NCBI GenBank assembly: GCA_029058745.1
Contig: JAIDXM010000049.1
Location: 1 to 64,000 of the forward strand
DNA from: Muribaculaceae bacterium
GTDB lineage: Bacteria > Bacteroidota > Bacteroidia > Bacteroidales > Muribaculaceae
Reading direction: 5' to 3'
Length of the DNA: 64,000 nt
Part shown: positions 55,752 through 64,000 of the stretch, in pieces
Layout: each line of letters begins with the position of its first letter
Position numbering within the stretch: the first letter of the stretch is position 1
Program-made: the position numbers and the translations under genes
Notes under the pieces: model-generated
The model's input: the letters and a program-made list of their open reading frames with translations, nothing else
The model's database searches: none
What the model was told of the DNA's origin: nothing

Positions 55752-57707
55752 ATGAAATTTGATTACGATGTAATAGTTGTCGGAGCCGGTCATGCCGGAT
55801 GTGAGGCGGCGGTGGCGGCGGCGCGTCTGGGGGTGTCGGTGCTTCTGATTACCGCAGATTTAAACAAGGTGGCCCAGATGTCATGTAATCCTGCTGTCGG
55901 AGGTATTGCTAAGGGTCAGATTGTTAGGGAGATAGATGCATTAGGCGGCCAGATGGGTATTATTGCTGACACGACGGCTATACAGTTCCGCATGCTTAAT
56001 CGGTCGAAGGGTCCGGCTGTATGGTCGCCTCGTGTGCAGTCTGACAGAAGTCGCTATATCGATGCATGGCGAAAGGTGCTGGAATCAGAGCCGGGACTGG
56101 AGCTTTTTCAGGATATGGTGACCGGTTTTGAGTTTGAAAAAGTTAATGGCGCGATTCGTGTCATTGCGGTGAATACGGCTTTAGGCTTCAGGTTTGGGGC
56201 GAAAAAGGTGGTGCTCACTGCCGGAACTTTCCTGAACGGGCTGATGCACTTTGGAGCCACCCAGATTGAAGGCGGCAGGGTGTCGGAGCCAGCGGCCAAA
56301 GGGATTACGGAGCAACTTATGGAGATTGGTTTCCATTCCCTCAGGATGAAGACAGGCACTCCCGCACGTATTGACTCGCGGAGTATCGATTTTTCCTTGG
56401 CTGAGCGTCAGGATGGCGATGATGTAGTGGAGGTGACAGCGAAAGGAGAGGACGGCATGGAGGATTCTGTGGCGCTTGTGAGAAGGGATTTTCATAAGTT
56501 CTCGTTTCTTCCTGGTGTCCAAAGGATTTTGAAGCCTCGCAGTTGCTATATAGTACACACCAATCCGGAAGTGCACAAGGTGCTTAGCGACAATCTTGCG
56601 GATTCTCCTTTATATAATGGGCAGATAAGGAGCATCGGTCCACGCTATTGTCCCAGTATAGAGACTAAGATAGTTACATTCTCCGATAAGGAGAGCCATC
56701 AGCTTTTCTTGGAGCCCGAGGGGGAATCTACCACGGAGTTCTATATAAACGGTTTTTCAAGCTCATTGCCTTGGAGGGTGCAGCTTGACTCGTTGCGTCA
56801 TGTGCCCGCGTTGAGGGATGTGCATTTCTATCGTCCCGGATATGCCATAGAGTACGATTATTTCGACCCGACACAATTGACTCATGATTTGCAGACAAAG
56901 CTTGTGGAGGGTTTGTATTTCGCCGGACAGGTGAATGGCACCACCGGTTATGAGGAGGCAGCCGCGCAGGGGCTGATGGCGGGAATCAACGCCGCCTTGA
57001 GTGTTGCCGGGAAATCTCCTTTGGTTCTTGGCCGAGATCAGGCCTATATAGGAGTCCTTATAGACGATCTTGTGACGAAAGGGGTAGATGAGCCTTACCG
57101 CATGTTCACGTCACGGGCAGAGTATCGGATTCTTTTGCGTCAGGATGATGCCGACATGCGTCTGACTCCCGTCGGGGCCGAGGTTGGACTCGCCACTCCA
57201 GAAAGGGTGGCGGCGATGACAGCCAAGCGGGAGATGCGGGATTCATTGATTGAATGGTGTGCCGGATTTACGGTGAAAATGGGTGATAAGATAAACGGAT
57301 GGTTGTCCGGTATGGGCACGTCTCCGCTGTCGTCGTCAATGCGTCTTTACGAACTCTTGAAACGTCCGCAGTTGAATTTCTCCAACCTCTCTACGGTAAT
57401 ATCGAGATTGCGTAAGCGTCTTGAGGAATTGCCGGAAGAACGTAGGGAAGAGATTGTGGAGTCTGCCGAGATTCTGATTAAGTACGGAGGTTATATTGAC
57501 AGGGAGAGGGAGCTTGCCGAGAAGTATAGACGTCTTGAATATGTCAGGATTCCGGAGGAGATTGACTATTGTTCCCTTCATTCTCTCTCCACGGAGGCGA
57601 GACAGAAGCTTCAGGCCATCCGTCCGGCGACGATAGGCCAGGCATCCCGTATTCCCGGAGTGTCGCCCGCCGACATCAATATACTTCTTGTGCTTCTCCA
57701 TAGATAG
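55752..57707 (+). CDS. mnmG: tRNA uridine-34 5-carboxymethylaminomethyl modification enzyme MnmG
   Basis: With MnmE (encoded elsewhere), MnmG installs cmnm5U at the tRNA wobble position using FAD and NADH. The 651-residue protein has the FAD motif DVIVVGAGHAGCEAAVAAARLG, SCNPAVGGIAKGQIVREIDALGG, the GTFLNGLMHFG region, FAGQVNGTTGYEEAAAQGLMAGINAAL and YRMFTSRAEYRILLRQDDAD. It is slightly longer than the E. coli enzyme. It is coupled to ybeY upstream. A parS-like palindrome lies 132 bp downstream. Confidence 0.97.
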   Translation: MKFDYDVIVVGAGHAGCEAAVAAARLGVSVLLITADLNKVAQMSCNPAVGGIAKGQIVREIDALGGQMGIIADTTAIQFRMLNRSKGPAVWSPRVQSDRSRYIDAWRKVLESEPGLELFQDMVTGFEFEKVNGAIRVIAVNTALGFRFGAKKVVLTAGTFLNGLMHFGATQIEGGRVSEPAAKGITEQLMEIGFHSLRMKTGTPARIDSRSIDFSLAERQDGDDVVEVTAKGEDGMEDSVALVRRDFHKFSFLPGVQRILKPRSCYIVHTNPEVHKVLSDNLADSPLYNGQIRSIGPRYCPSIETKIVTFSDKESHQLFLEPEGESTTEFYINGFSSSLPWRVQLDSLRHVPALRDVHFYRPGYAIEYDYFDPTQLTHDLQTKLVEGLYFAGQVNGTTGYEEAAAQGLMAGINAALSVAGKSPLVLGRDQAYIGVLIDDLVTKGVDEPYRMFTSRAEYRILLRQDDADMRLTPVGAEVGLATPERVAAMTAKREMRDSLIEWCAGFTVKMGDKINGWLSGMGTSPLSSSMRLYELLKRPQLNFSNLSTVISRLRKRLEELPEERREEIVESAEILIKYGGYIDRERELAEKYRRLEYVRIPEEIDYCSLHSLSTEARQKLQAIRPATIGQASRIPGVSPADINILLVLLHR

Positions 57708-57839
57708 AAGGGCGGCATGAGATGTGGCCCCACAGGTTGTGAAACGATACTCCGGATAAATCGGAAAAATCAGACCGTGGACAATCACGGGAGAATTAGG
57801 CCGTTTATTAAGTGTAATGAAATAAACAAGATAGAATAA

Positions 57840-57861
57840 AATTGTTCCACGTGGAACAATT
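57840..57861. promoter_or_regulatory. parS-like 22-bp perfect palindrome
   Basis: The core TGTTCCACGTGGAACA (57843-57858) is the symmetrical form of the chromosomal ParB-binding site parS (consensus TGTTNCACGTGAAACA). The perfect dyad extends three bases further on each side. It lies between mnmG and apt, 39 bp before the apt ATG. parS sites cluster near the replication origin and nucleate ParB spreading for chromosome segregation. No parA or parB gene is in the window. Confidence 0.75.
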
Positions 57862-57900
57862 GCGGTTTTATTAGAAACGAATAAAAGAATTTTATAACAC

Positions 57901-58425
57901 ATGGAACTTGAACAGTTGAAATCATTGATTCGCGATGTGCCTGATTTCCCTTCCAAGGGGATAATATTTCGCGATCTCACCACGATGCTTAAGAATGGGG
58001 AGGCTCTTCATATGATGAGCAAGGCATTGGCAGATCTTTATCGCGACAAGGGTATAACCAAGGTTGTGGGTATCGAATCTCGCGGTTTCATCGGAGGGAG
58101 CATCCTTTCGTATGAGCTCGGATGCGGTTTTGTGCCTGCGAGAAAACCGGGGAAGCTGCCCTCTGTCACCATCAAGAAGGCGTATGCCAAGGAGTATGGC
58201 GTGGATATGATAGAGCTCCACAGCGATGCGATTGGCCCTGATGATGTGGTGGTGCTTCATGATGACCTTCTCGCCACGGGCGGCACCATGCTCGCATGCT
58301 ATGAGCTTGTGAAGAGCATGAACCCGAAAAAGATTTATTTCAATTTCATTGTCGAGCTTACGGCCTTGAAGGGTAGGGAAGTGCTTCCTGAGGAGTGTGA
58401 GGTGACAACCTTGCTGAGATATTGA
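57901..58425 (+). CDS. apt: Adenine phosphoribosyltransferase
   Basis: Apt salvages adenine to AMP using PRPP. The 174-residue protein has the family start LKSLIRDVPDFPSKGIIFRDLTTMLKNGEAL, VVGIESRGFIGGSILSYELGCGFVPARKPGKLP and the PRPP loop VVVLHDDLLATGGTMLACYELV (Asp-Asp then TGGT). It is complete and of normal length. It follows mnmG and the parS-like site. uvrC follows by less than 80 bp on the same strand. Confidence 0.97.
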   Translation: MELEQLKSLIRDVPDFPSKGIIFRDLTTMLKNGEALHMMSKALADLYRDKGITKVVGIESRGFIGGSILSYELGCGFVPARKPGKLPSVTIKKAYAKEYGVDMIELHSDAIGPDDVVVLHDDLLATGGTMLACYELVKSMNPKKIYFNFIVELTALKGREVLPEECEVTTLLRY

Positions 58426-58501
58426 ATCGCGTTTTCGCGGATGTGTGTTCAGAGAGGCGGGGCTGTTATGGCTTTCGCCTCTCTCAAATTTAGTGAGAAC
58501 T

Positions 58502-60526
58502 ATGGAAAATGATGTTGTGCCTGCTTCGGGCGATTCCCGTGTGTCTTTGACGGTCCCTTTGTCGGAGGGAGGCGCGAAGGTGGCCGGCCGTGAAGATGTG
58601 GATGCCGCGATTGGCAGGCTTATGGCCGACGCCGGGAGAAATATCGATGAAACCGGGAAATTTGACATAGAGATTGAGCCTGACAGGACTAAGGAAGACA
58701 TTCTCAACAATCGTCCCGGGGCTCATCTCCGGGAGAAGATTCTGAACCTTCCGGAGTCGCCAGGGGTGTATATGTATATAGACCGCGACGGACGTGTGAT
58801 TTATGTGGGAAAGGCGAAACGTCTGAAGAGAAGGGTGTCGTCATATTTCAACCGTCGTCATGACTCCACGCGGACTAATCTACTGGTGCGGAATATAGTG
58901 GATATGCGTTTCATTGTCGTGGCTACGGAGGAGGATGCCCTGCATCTGGAGAACGCGATGATTAAGGCATACCAGCCTCATTACAACGTGCTGCTGAAAG
59001 ACGACAAGTCGTATCCCTGGATAGTGGTGACAAGGGAACTTTATCCCCGTGTCTTCATGACCCGCGAAAAGGATGAGGATGGAAAGTATTACGGGCCCTA
59101 CAGCAATCCGCAGAGCGCGAAAGTGGTGCTTCAGCTCATCCGCGACGTGTTTCCCCTCAGAAGTTGCAAACACGCGCTTGAGGAGAGGGGCATAGCGCGT
59201 GGGAAATACCGGTTGTGTCTCGACTATCATATAAAAAAATGTGGAGGGGCTTGCCGTGGTTTTGTGTCTCCCGATGAATACGGGAAATATGTAGGGCAGG
59301 TGAGGCAGATTCTGAATGGAGAGACCCTCGTGCTCGAACAACACCTCAAGGGGGAGATGGACCGTCTGAGCGAGGAATGGAAATTCGAGGAGGCCCAGAT
59401 TGTGAAAGAGAAATATGAGGCATTGCGACGCTATAATTCGAAGTCTGTGATAGCGCGTACTGAGACGGAAGACGCCGACATGTTCGCCTACGATGAATCC
59501 GGCGATTCCGCGTATGTGAATTTCATGCATCTCCATCATGGAGCCGTGGTGCAGAGTCTGAATATGGAATTCCGCAGGAAACTCGCGGAGACATCGTCGG
59601 AGATTCTTTCCATGGCCATAGCGGAGGTGGAACGCAGGTTCTCGCGTAGGTTCACGTCTCTGATAGTGCCTTTTCTCCCGGATGTGGAATTCGATGGGGT
59701 GACTTTCGTGGTGCCGAAGCGAGGTGATAAGAAGAGAATCCTTGAGGTCGGCATGAAGAATGTGAGGCAATATATGACCGACAAGGAGAAGCTGGCAGAG
59801 AAGCTTGACCCGGAGAAAGGAGTGGAGCGTCTGATGGAGCAGATGAGAAGCGATTTCCACCTTAATGTCCAGCCACGTCATATAGAGTGTTTCGACAACT
59901 CGAACATACAGGGCACGAACCCGGTGGCAAGCTGTGTGGTGTTCAGAAATGGCAAGCCATCCCGCAGGGATTACCGTCATTTCTGCATAAAGACCGTGGT
60001 TGGGGCCAATGACTTCGCATCAATGAAGGAAGTGCTCCATCGCCGCTATTCAAGAATGATAGCGGAGGGTGAACCGTTGCCGCAGTTGGTGGTGGTGGAC
60101 GGTGGCAAAGGACAGCTCAGCGCGGCGGTGGAGGCTTTCGATGAAATGGGGATAAGAGGGGAGGTCGCGCTCGTTGGAATCGCGAAGCGCCTTGAGGAGA
60201 TATATTTTCCCGGCGACCAGCTTCCCCTGTATATCGACAAGAAGAGCCGGAGCCTTCAGGTGGTGCAGCATCTCCGCGACGAGGCCCACCGTTTCGGAAT
60301 CACCCATCACCGGCTACGGCGTTCAAAGGGGCAGGTGAAAAGTGAACTCGACGGTATAAAGGGGGTGGGAGAAGTGACAGCCCGCAATCTTATGAAGGCA
60401 TTCAAGAGTGTCAAGAGAATCGGGGAGGCATCGCTCGACGACCTTGCGGATGTTGTAGGCCTCGCTAAGGGGAAGGTGGTTTTCCGCCATTTTCATCCGG
60501 ATTCATCGGCTTCCGGGGATGAGTGA
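58502..60526 (+). CDS. uvrC: Excinuclease ABC subunit C
   Basis: UvrC makes both incisions in nucleotide excision repair. The GIY-YIG nuclease is at LPESPGVYMYIDRDGRVIYVGKAKRLKRRVSSYF. It is followed by a UvrBC interaction segment (LSEEWKFEEAQIVKEKYEAL), the RNase H-like C-nuclease (ECFDNSNIQGTNPVASCVVF, VVVDGGKGQLSAAV) and helix-hairpin-helix motifs (LDGIKGVGEVTARNLMKAF). The ATG at 58502 gives 674 residues with about 85 residues before the GIY motif, far more than usual. A GTG at 58445 would extend it further; the ATG at 58622 would shorten the extension by 40. The true start is uncertain. Confidence 0.93.
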   Translation: MENDVVPASGDSRVSLTVPLSEGGAKVAGREDVDAAIGRLMADAGRNIDETGKFDIEIEPDRTKEDILNNRPGAHLREKILNLPESPGVYMYIDRDGRVIYVGKAKRLKRRVSSYFNRRHDSTRTNLLVRNIVDMRFIVVATEEDALHLENAMIKAYQPHYNVLLKDDKSYPWIVVTRELYPRVFMTREKDEDGKYYGPYSNPQSAKVVLQLIRDVFPLRSCKHALEERGIARGKYRLCLDYHIKKCGGACRGFVSPDEYGKYVGQVRQILNGETLVLEQHLKGEMDRLSEEWKFEEAQIVKEKYEALRRYNSKSVIARTETEDADMFAYDESGDSAYVNFMHLHHGAVVQSLNMEFRRKLAETSSEILSMAIAEVERRFSRRFTSLIVPFLPDVEFDGVTFVVPKRGDKKRILEVGMKNVRQYMTDKEKLAEKLDPEKGVERLMEQMRSDFHLNVQPRHIECFDNSNIQGTNPVASCVVFRNGKPSRRDYRHFCIKTVVGANDFASMKEVLHRRYSRMIAEGEPLPQLVVVDGGKGQLSAAVEAFDEMGIRGEVALVGIAKRLEEIYFPGDQLPLYIDKKSRSLQVVQHLRDEAHRFGITHHRLRRSKGQVKSELDGIKGVGEVTARNLMKAFKSVKRIGEASLDDLADVVGLAKGKVVFRHFHPDSSASGDE

Positions 60527-60719
60527 CGGGGAATGGAAGGGCTGCTGATATGGCGGGGTGGTGACAGGATATGTGGCATGGAATGAAAAAATAAGTGAAT
60601 AATCCATTCCCGGTTTTGTTAAAACGCATTTCTGCGCGTTATCTATATAGAAGGGGTGTGCGTGTCCGGAAGCGGGACGTATGCGCCGACATCAGGCAAC
60701 GAAAAGAAATTTACCGGAT

Positions 60720-62987
60720 ATGAAGAGTAAGGATAAGGAGGGAGCGTCCGCTCCCCGCATGAAGAAAGGACAGCTTCAGGACAAAATAATGAGATTCCTG
60801 GAGAAGGAAAATAAGCAGTCGTTCAACTATAAGCAGATTGCATTTGCGGTGGGTGCCACCCATCCGTCCAACCGTATGGATATAATAAATCTTCTTGACG
60901 AACTCGCCGCAGGAGAGCTGATTCAGGAGGTGAGCCTTGGAAAATACAAGGCCATCACCAACCGGGGCACCGAGAACGTGGGGATATTCGTCAGGCGTAG
61001 CAACGGGCGCAACAGTGTCTCGATTGATGACGAGATGATACTTGTGGCGGAGCGCAATTCCATGCACGCCCTTAATGGCGACAAGGTGAAGGTGGAGATT
61101 TCCGCACGCCGGAAGGGGCAGGAGCCGGAGGCCAAGGTGATAGAGATTCTTGAACCGAAGGACCAGGTGTTCATTGGCACTCTGCAAGTGGAGAAGAACT
61201 ATGCTTCCCTTGTCACCGATTCCAAGTTCCTTGCGGCCGACATCATCATACCGCGTTCGAAGCTTCGCGGCGGAAAGACCGGCGACAAGGCGATTGCCCG
61301 TATCACACAGTGGCGCGACGAGGAGATGAACCCGAGGGGTGAGGTGGTCGATATACTCGGGAGGAAAGGGGAGAACACCGCCGAGATGCATGCCATATTG
61401 GCCGAGTTCGGGCTCCCGTACAAATATCCGGAGAATGTGGAGAAGGCCGCCGGAAAGATAGGTCCCGGAATCACCCCGGAGGAAGTGGCCCGCAGGGAAG
61501 ACTTCCGGGGAGTCGTGACATTCACCATAGACCCCCGCGACGCCAAGGACTTCGATGACGCGCTCTCGATTCGCCAGCTTGCCAACGGCAATTGGGAAGT
61601 GGGCGTGCATATCGCCGATGTCACGCATTATGTCACCCCGAATTCCGTGATTGACCGGGAGGCCCAGCAACGTGCCACGAGTGTATATCTCGTGGACCGT
61701 ACCATCCCGATGTTGCCGGAGCATCTGTCCAACGGCATATGCTCCCTCCGTCCCGATGAGGAGAAGCTGACATTCTCGGCGATTTTCGAGCTTGACAACA
61801 AGGCCAACGTGGTCAACTACCGCATAGGGCGAACCGTCATAAAGTCGAACCGGCGCTTCACGTATGAGGAGGCACAGCAGATAATTGAAACCGGAGAGGG
61901 CGATTATGCCAGGGAGGTGCTTACCCTCAACACTCTTGCCCAGGAGTTGCGCCGCCGCCGCTACGACAATGGTGCCCTGGAGTTCGACAGGGCGGAGGTG
62001 AGATTCGAGATTGATGACGAGGGACACCCTGTGAGTGTATATTTCAAGGAGTCGAAGGAGGCCAACAAACTCATTGAGGAATTCATGCTCCTGGCCAACC
62101 TCACGGTGGCCGAGAGTGTGGGGAAGGTGGCGCGAGGAAAGAAGGCGAAGTCATTCGTGTATCGTGTGCATGATAATCCGGATCCGGAGAAAATCACCAA
62201 TTTCTCACAGATTGCCCTGCGGTTTGGCCACAAGGTGAAGACTGAGGGTTCGGCCAGGGAAGTGAACAGGAGTCTTAACCGTCTCCTGAAAGACGTGAAA
62301 GGGAAAGGGGAGGAAAACATGCTCGCCATGCTTGCCATAAGGAGTATGGCGAAGGCTGTATATACCACCGAGAATGTGGGGCACTACGGACTCGCGTTGC
62401 CGTATTACACGCATTTCACATCCCCTATACGCCGTTATCCCGACATGATGGTGCATCGCCTTCTCGCAAAGTATGCCGACGGAGCCAGGAGCGTTGACCG
62501 TCTGAAACTCGAGGACCAATGCAAGCACTCCTCCGACATGGAGCAGCTTGCCGCCAATGCCGAGCGTGCCTCGATACGCTACAAGCAGGTGGAGTTTATG
62601 AAAGACCGTCTCGGCGAGATTTACGAGGGAGTCATTTCCGGAGTGACGGAATGGGGATTCTATGTGGAGCTTGACGAGAACAAGTGTGAGGGGCTTGTGC
62701 CGGTGCGCGACCTCGCTGATGATTATTATGACTATGATGAGAAGAATTATTGTCTCACGGGACGCAAGTTCCATCACAAGTATTCTCTCGGCGACATCGT
62801 GAGGGTGCAGGTGGCGCGTGCCGACCTCGACCGCAAGCAACTCGACTTCGCTCTTGTAAGCGACGAGGGGAATCCCAACAAGCCGATTGTGGAGAGCAAG
62901 GGGAGCAAGAATCCACGCCACAATCCGAAGGATAAAAAGAAAACCCGTTCACATGGGGGCAACACCCGCAGGAAGAAGGGGAAATAA
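60720..62987 (+). CDS. rnr: Ribonuclease R
   Basis: This 3'-5' exoribonuclease degrades structured RNA. From the ATG at 60720 (MKSKDKEG) it has 755 residues: an N-terminal helix-turn-helix-like region (SFNYKQIAFAVGATHPSNRMDIINLLDELAAGELI), cold-shock domains, and the RNB catalytic domain with the Asp-rich FTIDPRDAKDFDDALSI. HFTSPIRRYPDMMVHRLL and an S1 domain (YEGVISGVTEWGFYVELDENKCEGLVPV) follow. The Lys/Arg-rich tail (RHNPKDKKKTRSHGGNTRRKKGK) is typical of RNase R. A frame 13 codons longer begins at 60681. It stands alone after a 193-bp gap. Confidence 0.96.
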   Translation: MKSKDKEGASAPRMKKGQLQDKIMRFLEKENKQSFNYKQIAFAVGATHPSNRMDIINLLDELAAGELIQEVSLGKYKAITNRGTENVGIFVRRSNGRNSVSIDDEMILVAERNSMHALNGDKVKVEISARRKGQEPEAKVIEILEPKDQVFIGTLQVEKNYASLVTDSKFLAADIIIPRSKLRGGKTGDKAIARITQWRDEEMNPRGEVVDILGRKGENTAEMHAILAEFGLPYKYPENVEKAAGKIGPGITPEEVARREDFRGVVTFTIDPRDAKDFDDALSIRQLANGNWEVGVHIADVTHYVTPNSVIDREAQQRATSVYLVDRTIPMLPEHLSNGICSLRPDEEKLTFSAIFELDNKANVVNYRIGRTVIKSNRRFTYEEAQQIIETGEGDYAREVLTLNTLAQELRRRRYDNGALEFDRAEVRFEIDDEGHPVSVYFKESKEANKLIEEFMLLANLTVAESVGKVARGKKAKSFVYRVHDNPDPEKITNFSQIALRFGHKVKTEGSAREVNRSLNRLLKDVKGKGEENMLAMLAIRSMAKAVYTTENVGHYGLALPYYTHFTSPIRRYPDMMVHRLLAKYADGARSVDRLKLEDQCKHSSDMEQLAANAERASIRYKQVEFMKDRLGEIYEGVISGVTEWGFYVELDENKCEGLVPVRDLADDYYDYDEKNYCLTGRKFHHKYSLGDIVRVQVARADLDRKQLDFALVSDEGNPNKPIVESKGSKNPRHNPKDKKKTRSHGGNTRRKKGK

Positions 62988-63026
62988 TCAATCATAACAT
63001 AAAAGTGAAGTGAAATACTTTTTCAG

Positions 63027-64000
63027 ATGAACTATAGAAACCTTGCAACAGTAATGGGGGGACTCGCTATGCTATCGCATGGCGTGGCCTCCTCTGCCAA
63101 TGATGATGTGGTGGTGGCCACCGACGCATACACCTGGAAAGGGGACACGCTTTATCAGAATGAGTTCAAGGCATGGGCTGTGAGTCCTGAGGAGATACAG
63201 TCCACCTACAAGGGCCGTCCGGGATATTTCATGCCCGTGGAGCAGACTTGGCGACGAAAGAACGACCTTTCGTCCTATCCCCGGATTTCCGGTGGGAATA
63301 CACTGATGGAGGCCGTGTATAATATGGGGCTTGACGAGATGGTCAATGCCGTGGAGCCGGACACCACGCTGCGCACAGGGAAGGAATGGGCCGGAGTGTG
63401 GACACGTGATGTGAGCTATTCCATCATCCTCTCCATGGCCGCGCTGCAACCGGAGGCGTCGAGAATTTCCCTGATGAGAAAAATCAATAAAGAGGGGCAG
63501 ATAATACAGGACACCGGTTCCGGGGGAGCCTGGCCAATCTCCACCGACCGCATGGTGTGGGTGCTTGCCGCCTGGGAGCTTTATAAGGTTACGGGCGACA
63601 AGAAATGGCTTGAGTCTATATATCCTGTAGTGGTGAATTCCCTGGCCAAGGATGCCTCCACCGTGATGAGCCGCGACGGCCTTGTGAAAGGGGAGACTTC
63701 ATTCATAGACTGGCGCGAGCAGAGCTATCCGCGCTGGATGCAGACCGCCGACATCTCGCAGAGCGAGGCGATGGGCACCAACGTCATGTATGCCGCCGCC
63801 CTGAAGGCCGCCTCGGAGATGGCCTCGGTGCTTGGGAAGAAAAAAGACTCCGTGAGGTATGCCCTGGAGTCGAAGAAACTTGCCGCTGCCATCGACAGGG
63901 TGTTCTGGATGCCTGACAAGGGTTACTATGGAATGTATTCCTATGGGCGCGACTCCAGGATTCTCAATCCTCGTGCGGAGACGCTCGGGGAGGCTTTGGC
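63027..64000 (+). CDS. Secreted six-hairpin-type glycosidase, N-terminal part (runs off window)
   Basis: From the ATG at 63027 the frame stays open for 324 codons to the window end. A short hydrophobic signal (LATVMGGLAMLSHGVASSA) suggests export. The visible part resembles an (alpha/alpha)6-barrel glycosidase: GKEWAGVWTRDVSYSIILSMA, GSGGAWPISTDRMVWVLAAWELYKVTGDKKWL, LVKGETSFIDWREQSYPRWMQ and EAMGTNVMYAAALKAASEMA. The WTRD and DWRE acidic motifs are plausible substrate or catalytic residues. The exact GH family and substrate cannot be fixed from the fragment. The gene starts 39 bp after rnr. Confidence 0.8.
   Translation, partial: MNYRNLATVMGGLAMLSHGVASSANDDVVVATDAYTWKGDTLYQNEFKAWAVSPEEIQSTYKGRPGYFMPVEQTWRRKNDLSSYPRISGGNTLMEAVYNMGLDEMVNAVEPDTTLRTGKEWAGVWTRDVSYSIILSMAALQPEASRISLMRKINKEGQIIQDTGSGGAWPISTDRMVWVLAAWELYKVTGDKKWLESIYPVVVNSLAKDASTVMSRDGLVKGETSFIDWREQSYPRWMQTADISQSEAMGTNVMYAAALKAASEMASVLGKKKDSVRYALESKKLAAAIDRVFWMPDKGYYGMYSYGRDSRILNPRAETLGEAL

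Noticed and set aside
60600-60660. Short hairpin-like sequence before rnr
   Set aside because: Pairing is short (CGC/GCG type) and lies in a normal promoter-sized gap. No terminator tail or conserved motif was seen.
1-64000. CRISPR array or insertion sequence
   Set aside because: No regularly spaced 25-40 bp repeats and no transposase-like frame were found on either strand. The only longer tandem repeats are within coding genes.

Overview
The window is a 64-kb chromosomal segment of a gut Bacteroidales bacterium, most likely a member of the Muribaculaceae (S24-7) or a close relative. This rests on Bacteroidetes-type promoters (TTTG, about 20 bp, TAnnTTTG), a Mfa/FimA-type fimbrial operon (DUF3575, DUF5119, fimbrillins), PorW/SprE and PorX homologues, a BspA-type leucine-rich protein fragment, and a dcw cluster in the usual Bacteroidetes order. 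The family assignment is inference, because no 16S gene is present.

Region 1 (about 1-5,600) is an AT-richer accessory stretch. It carries a two-gene ATPase plus HNH nuclease module resembling Septu (PtuA/PtuB) anti-phage systems, directly behind the tail of another gene. Next come a 10-bp-periodic repeat, a BspA-like gene cut off in mid-repeat, an unrecognised two-gene cassette (membrane protein plus small helical protein), and about 600 bp of gene-free DNA rich in hairpins and palindromes.

Region 2 (5,600-13,730, mostly minus strand) holds an envelope operon of overlapping genes: DUF4254, a GT9 glycosyltransferase, a large TPR protein and an outer-membrane beta-barrel. Upstream of it is a tRNA-Glu / rpsT / tRNA-Glu unit with its own strong promoter and terminator.

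Region 3 (14,000-33,140, plus strand) has a P-loop nucleoside kinase, mgtE, mutS, a four-gene fimbrial operon behind a long leader, and a porW-porX-Sel1-repeat cluster preceded by an unusual set of overlapping inverted repeats.

Region 4 (33,190-38,750, minus strand) has queG, an RNase H, pdxB, a multi-pass membrane protein and a 23S rRNA methyltransferase with an Arg/Gly/Asp-rich repetitive tail.

Region 5 (38,870-54,140, minus strand) is a dcw cluster: rsmH-ftsL-ftsI-murE-mraY-murD-ftsW-murG-murC-ftsQ-ftsA-ftsZ. No mraZ is found in front of it; a small LEA-like repeat protein lies there instead.

Region 6 (55,260-64,000, plus strand) has ybeY, mnmG, a perfect parS-like palindrome, apt, uvrC, rnr and the start of a secreted six-hairpin-type glycosidase.

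Most of the window is conserved core genome (translation, cell wall, division, DNA repair). The best candidates for novelty are the accessory stretch 1-5,600, the porW upstream repeats, the parS-like site, and the repetitive tails and LEA-like protein.
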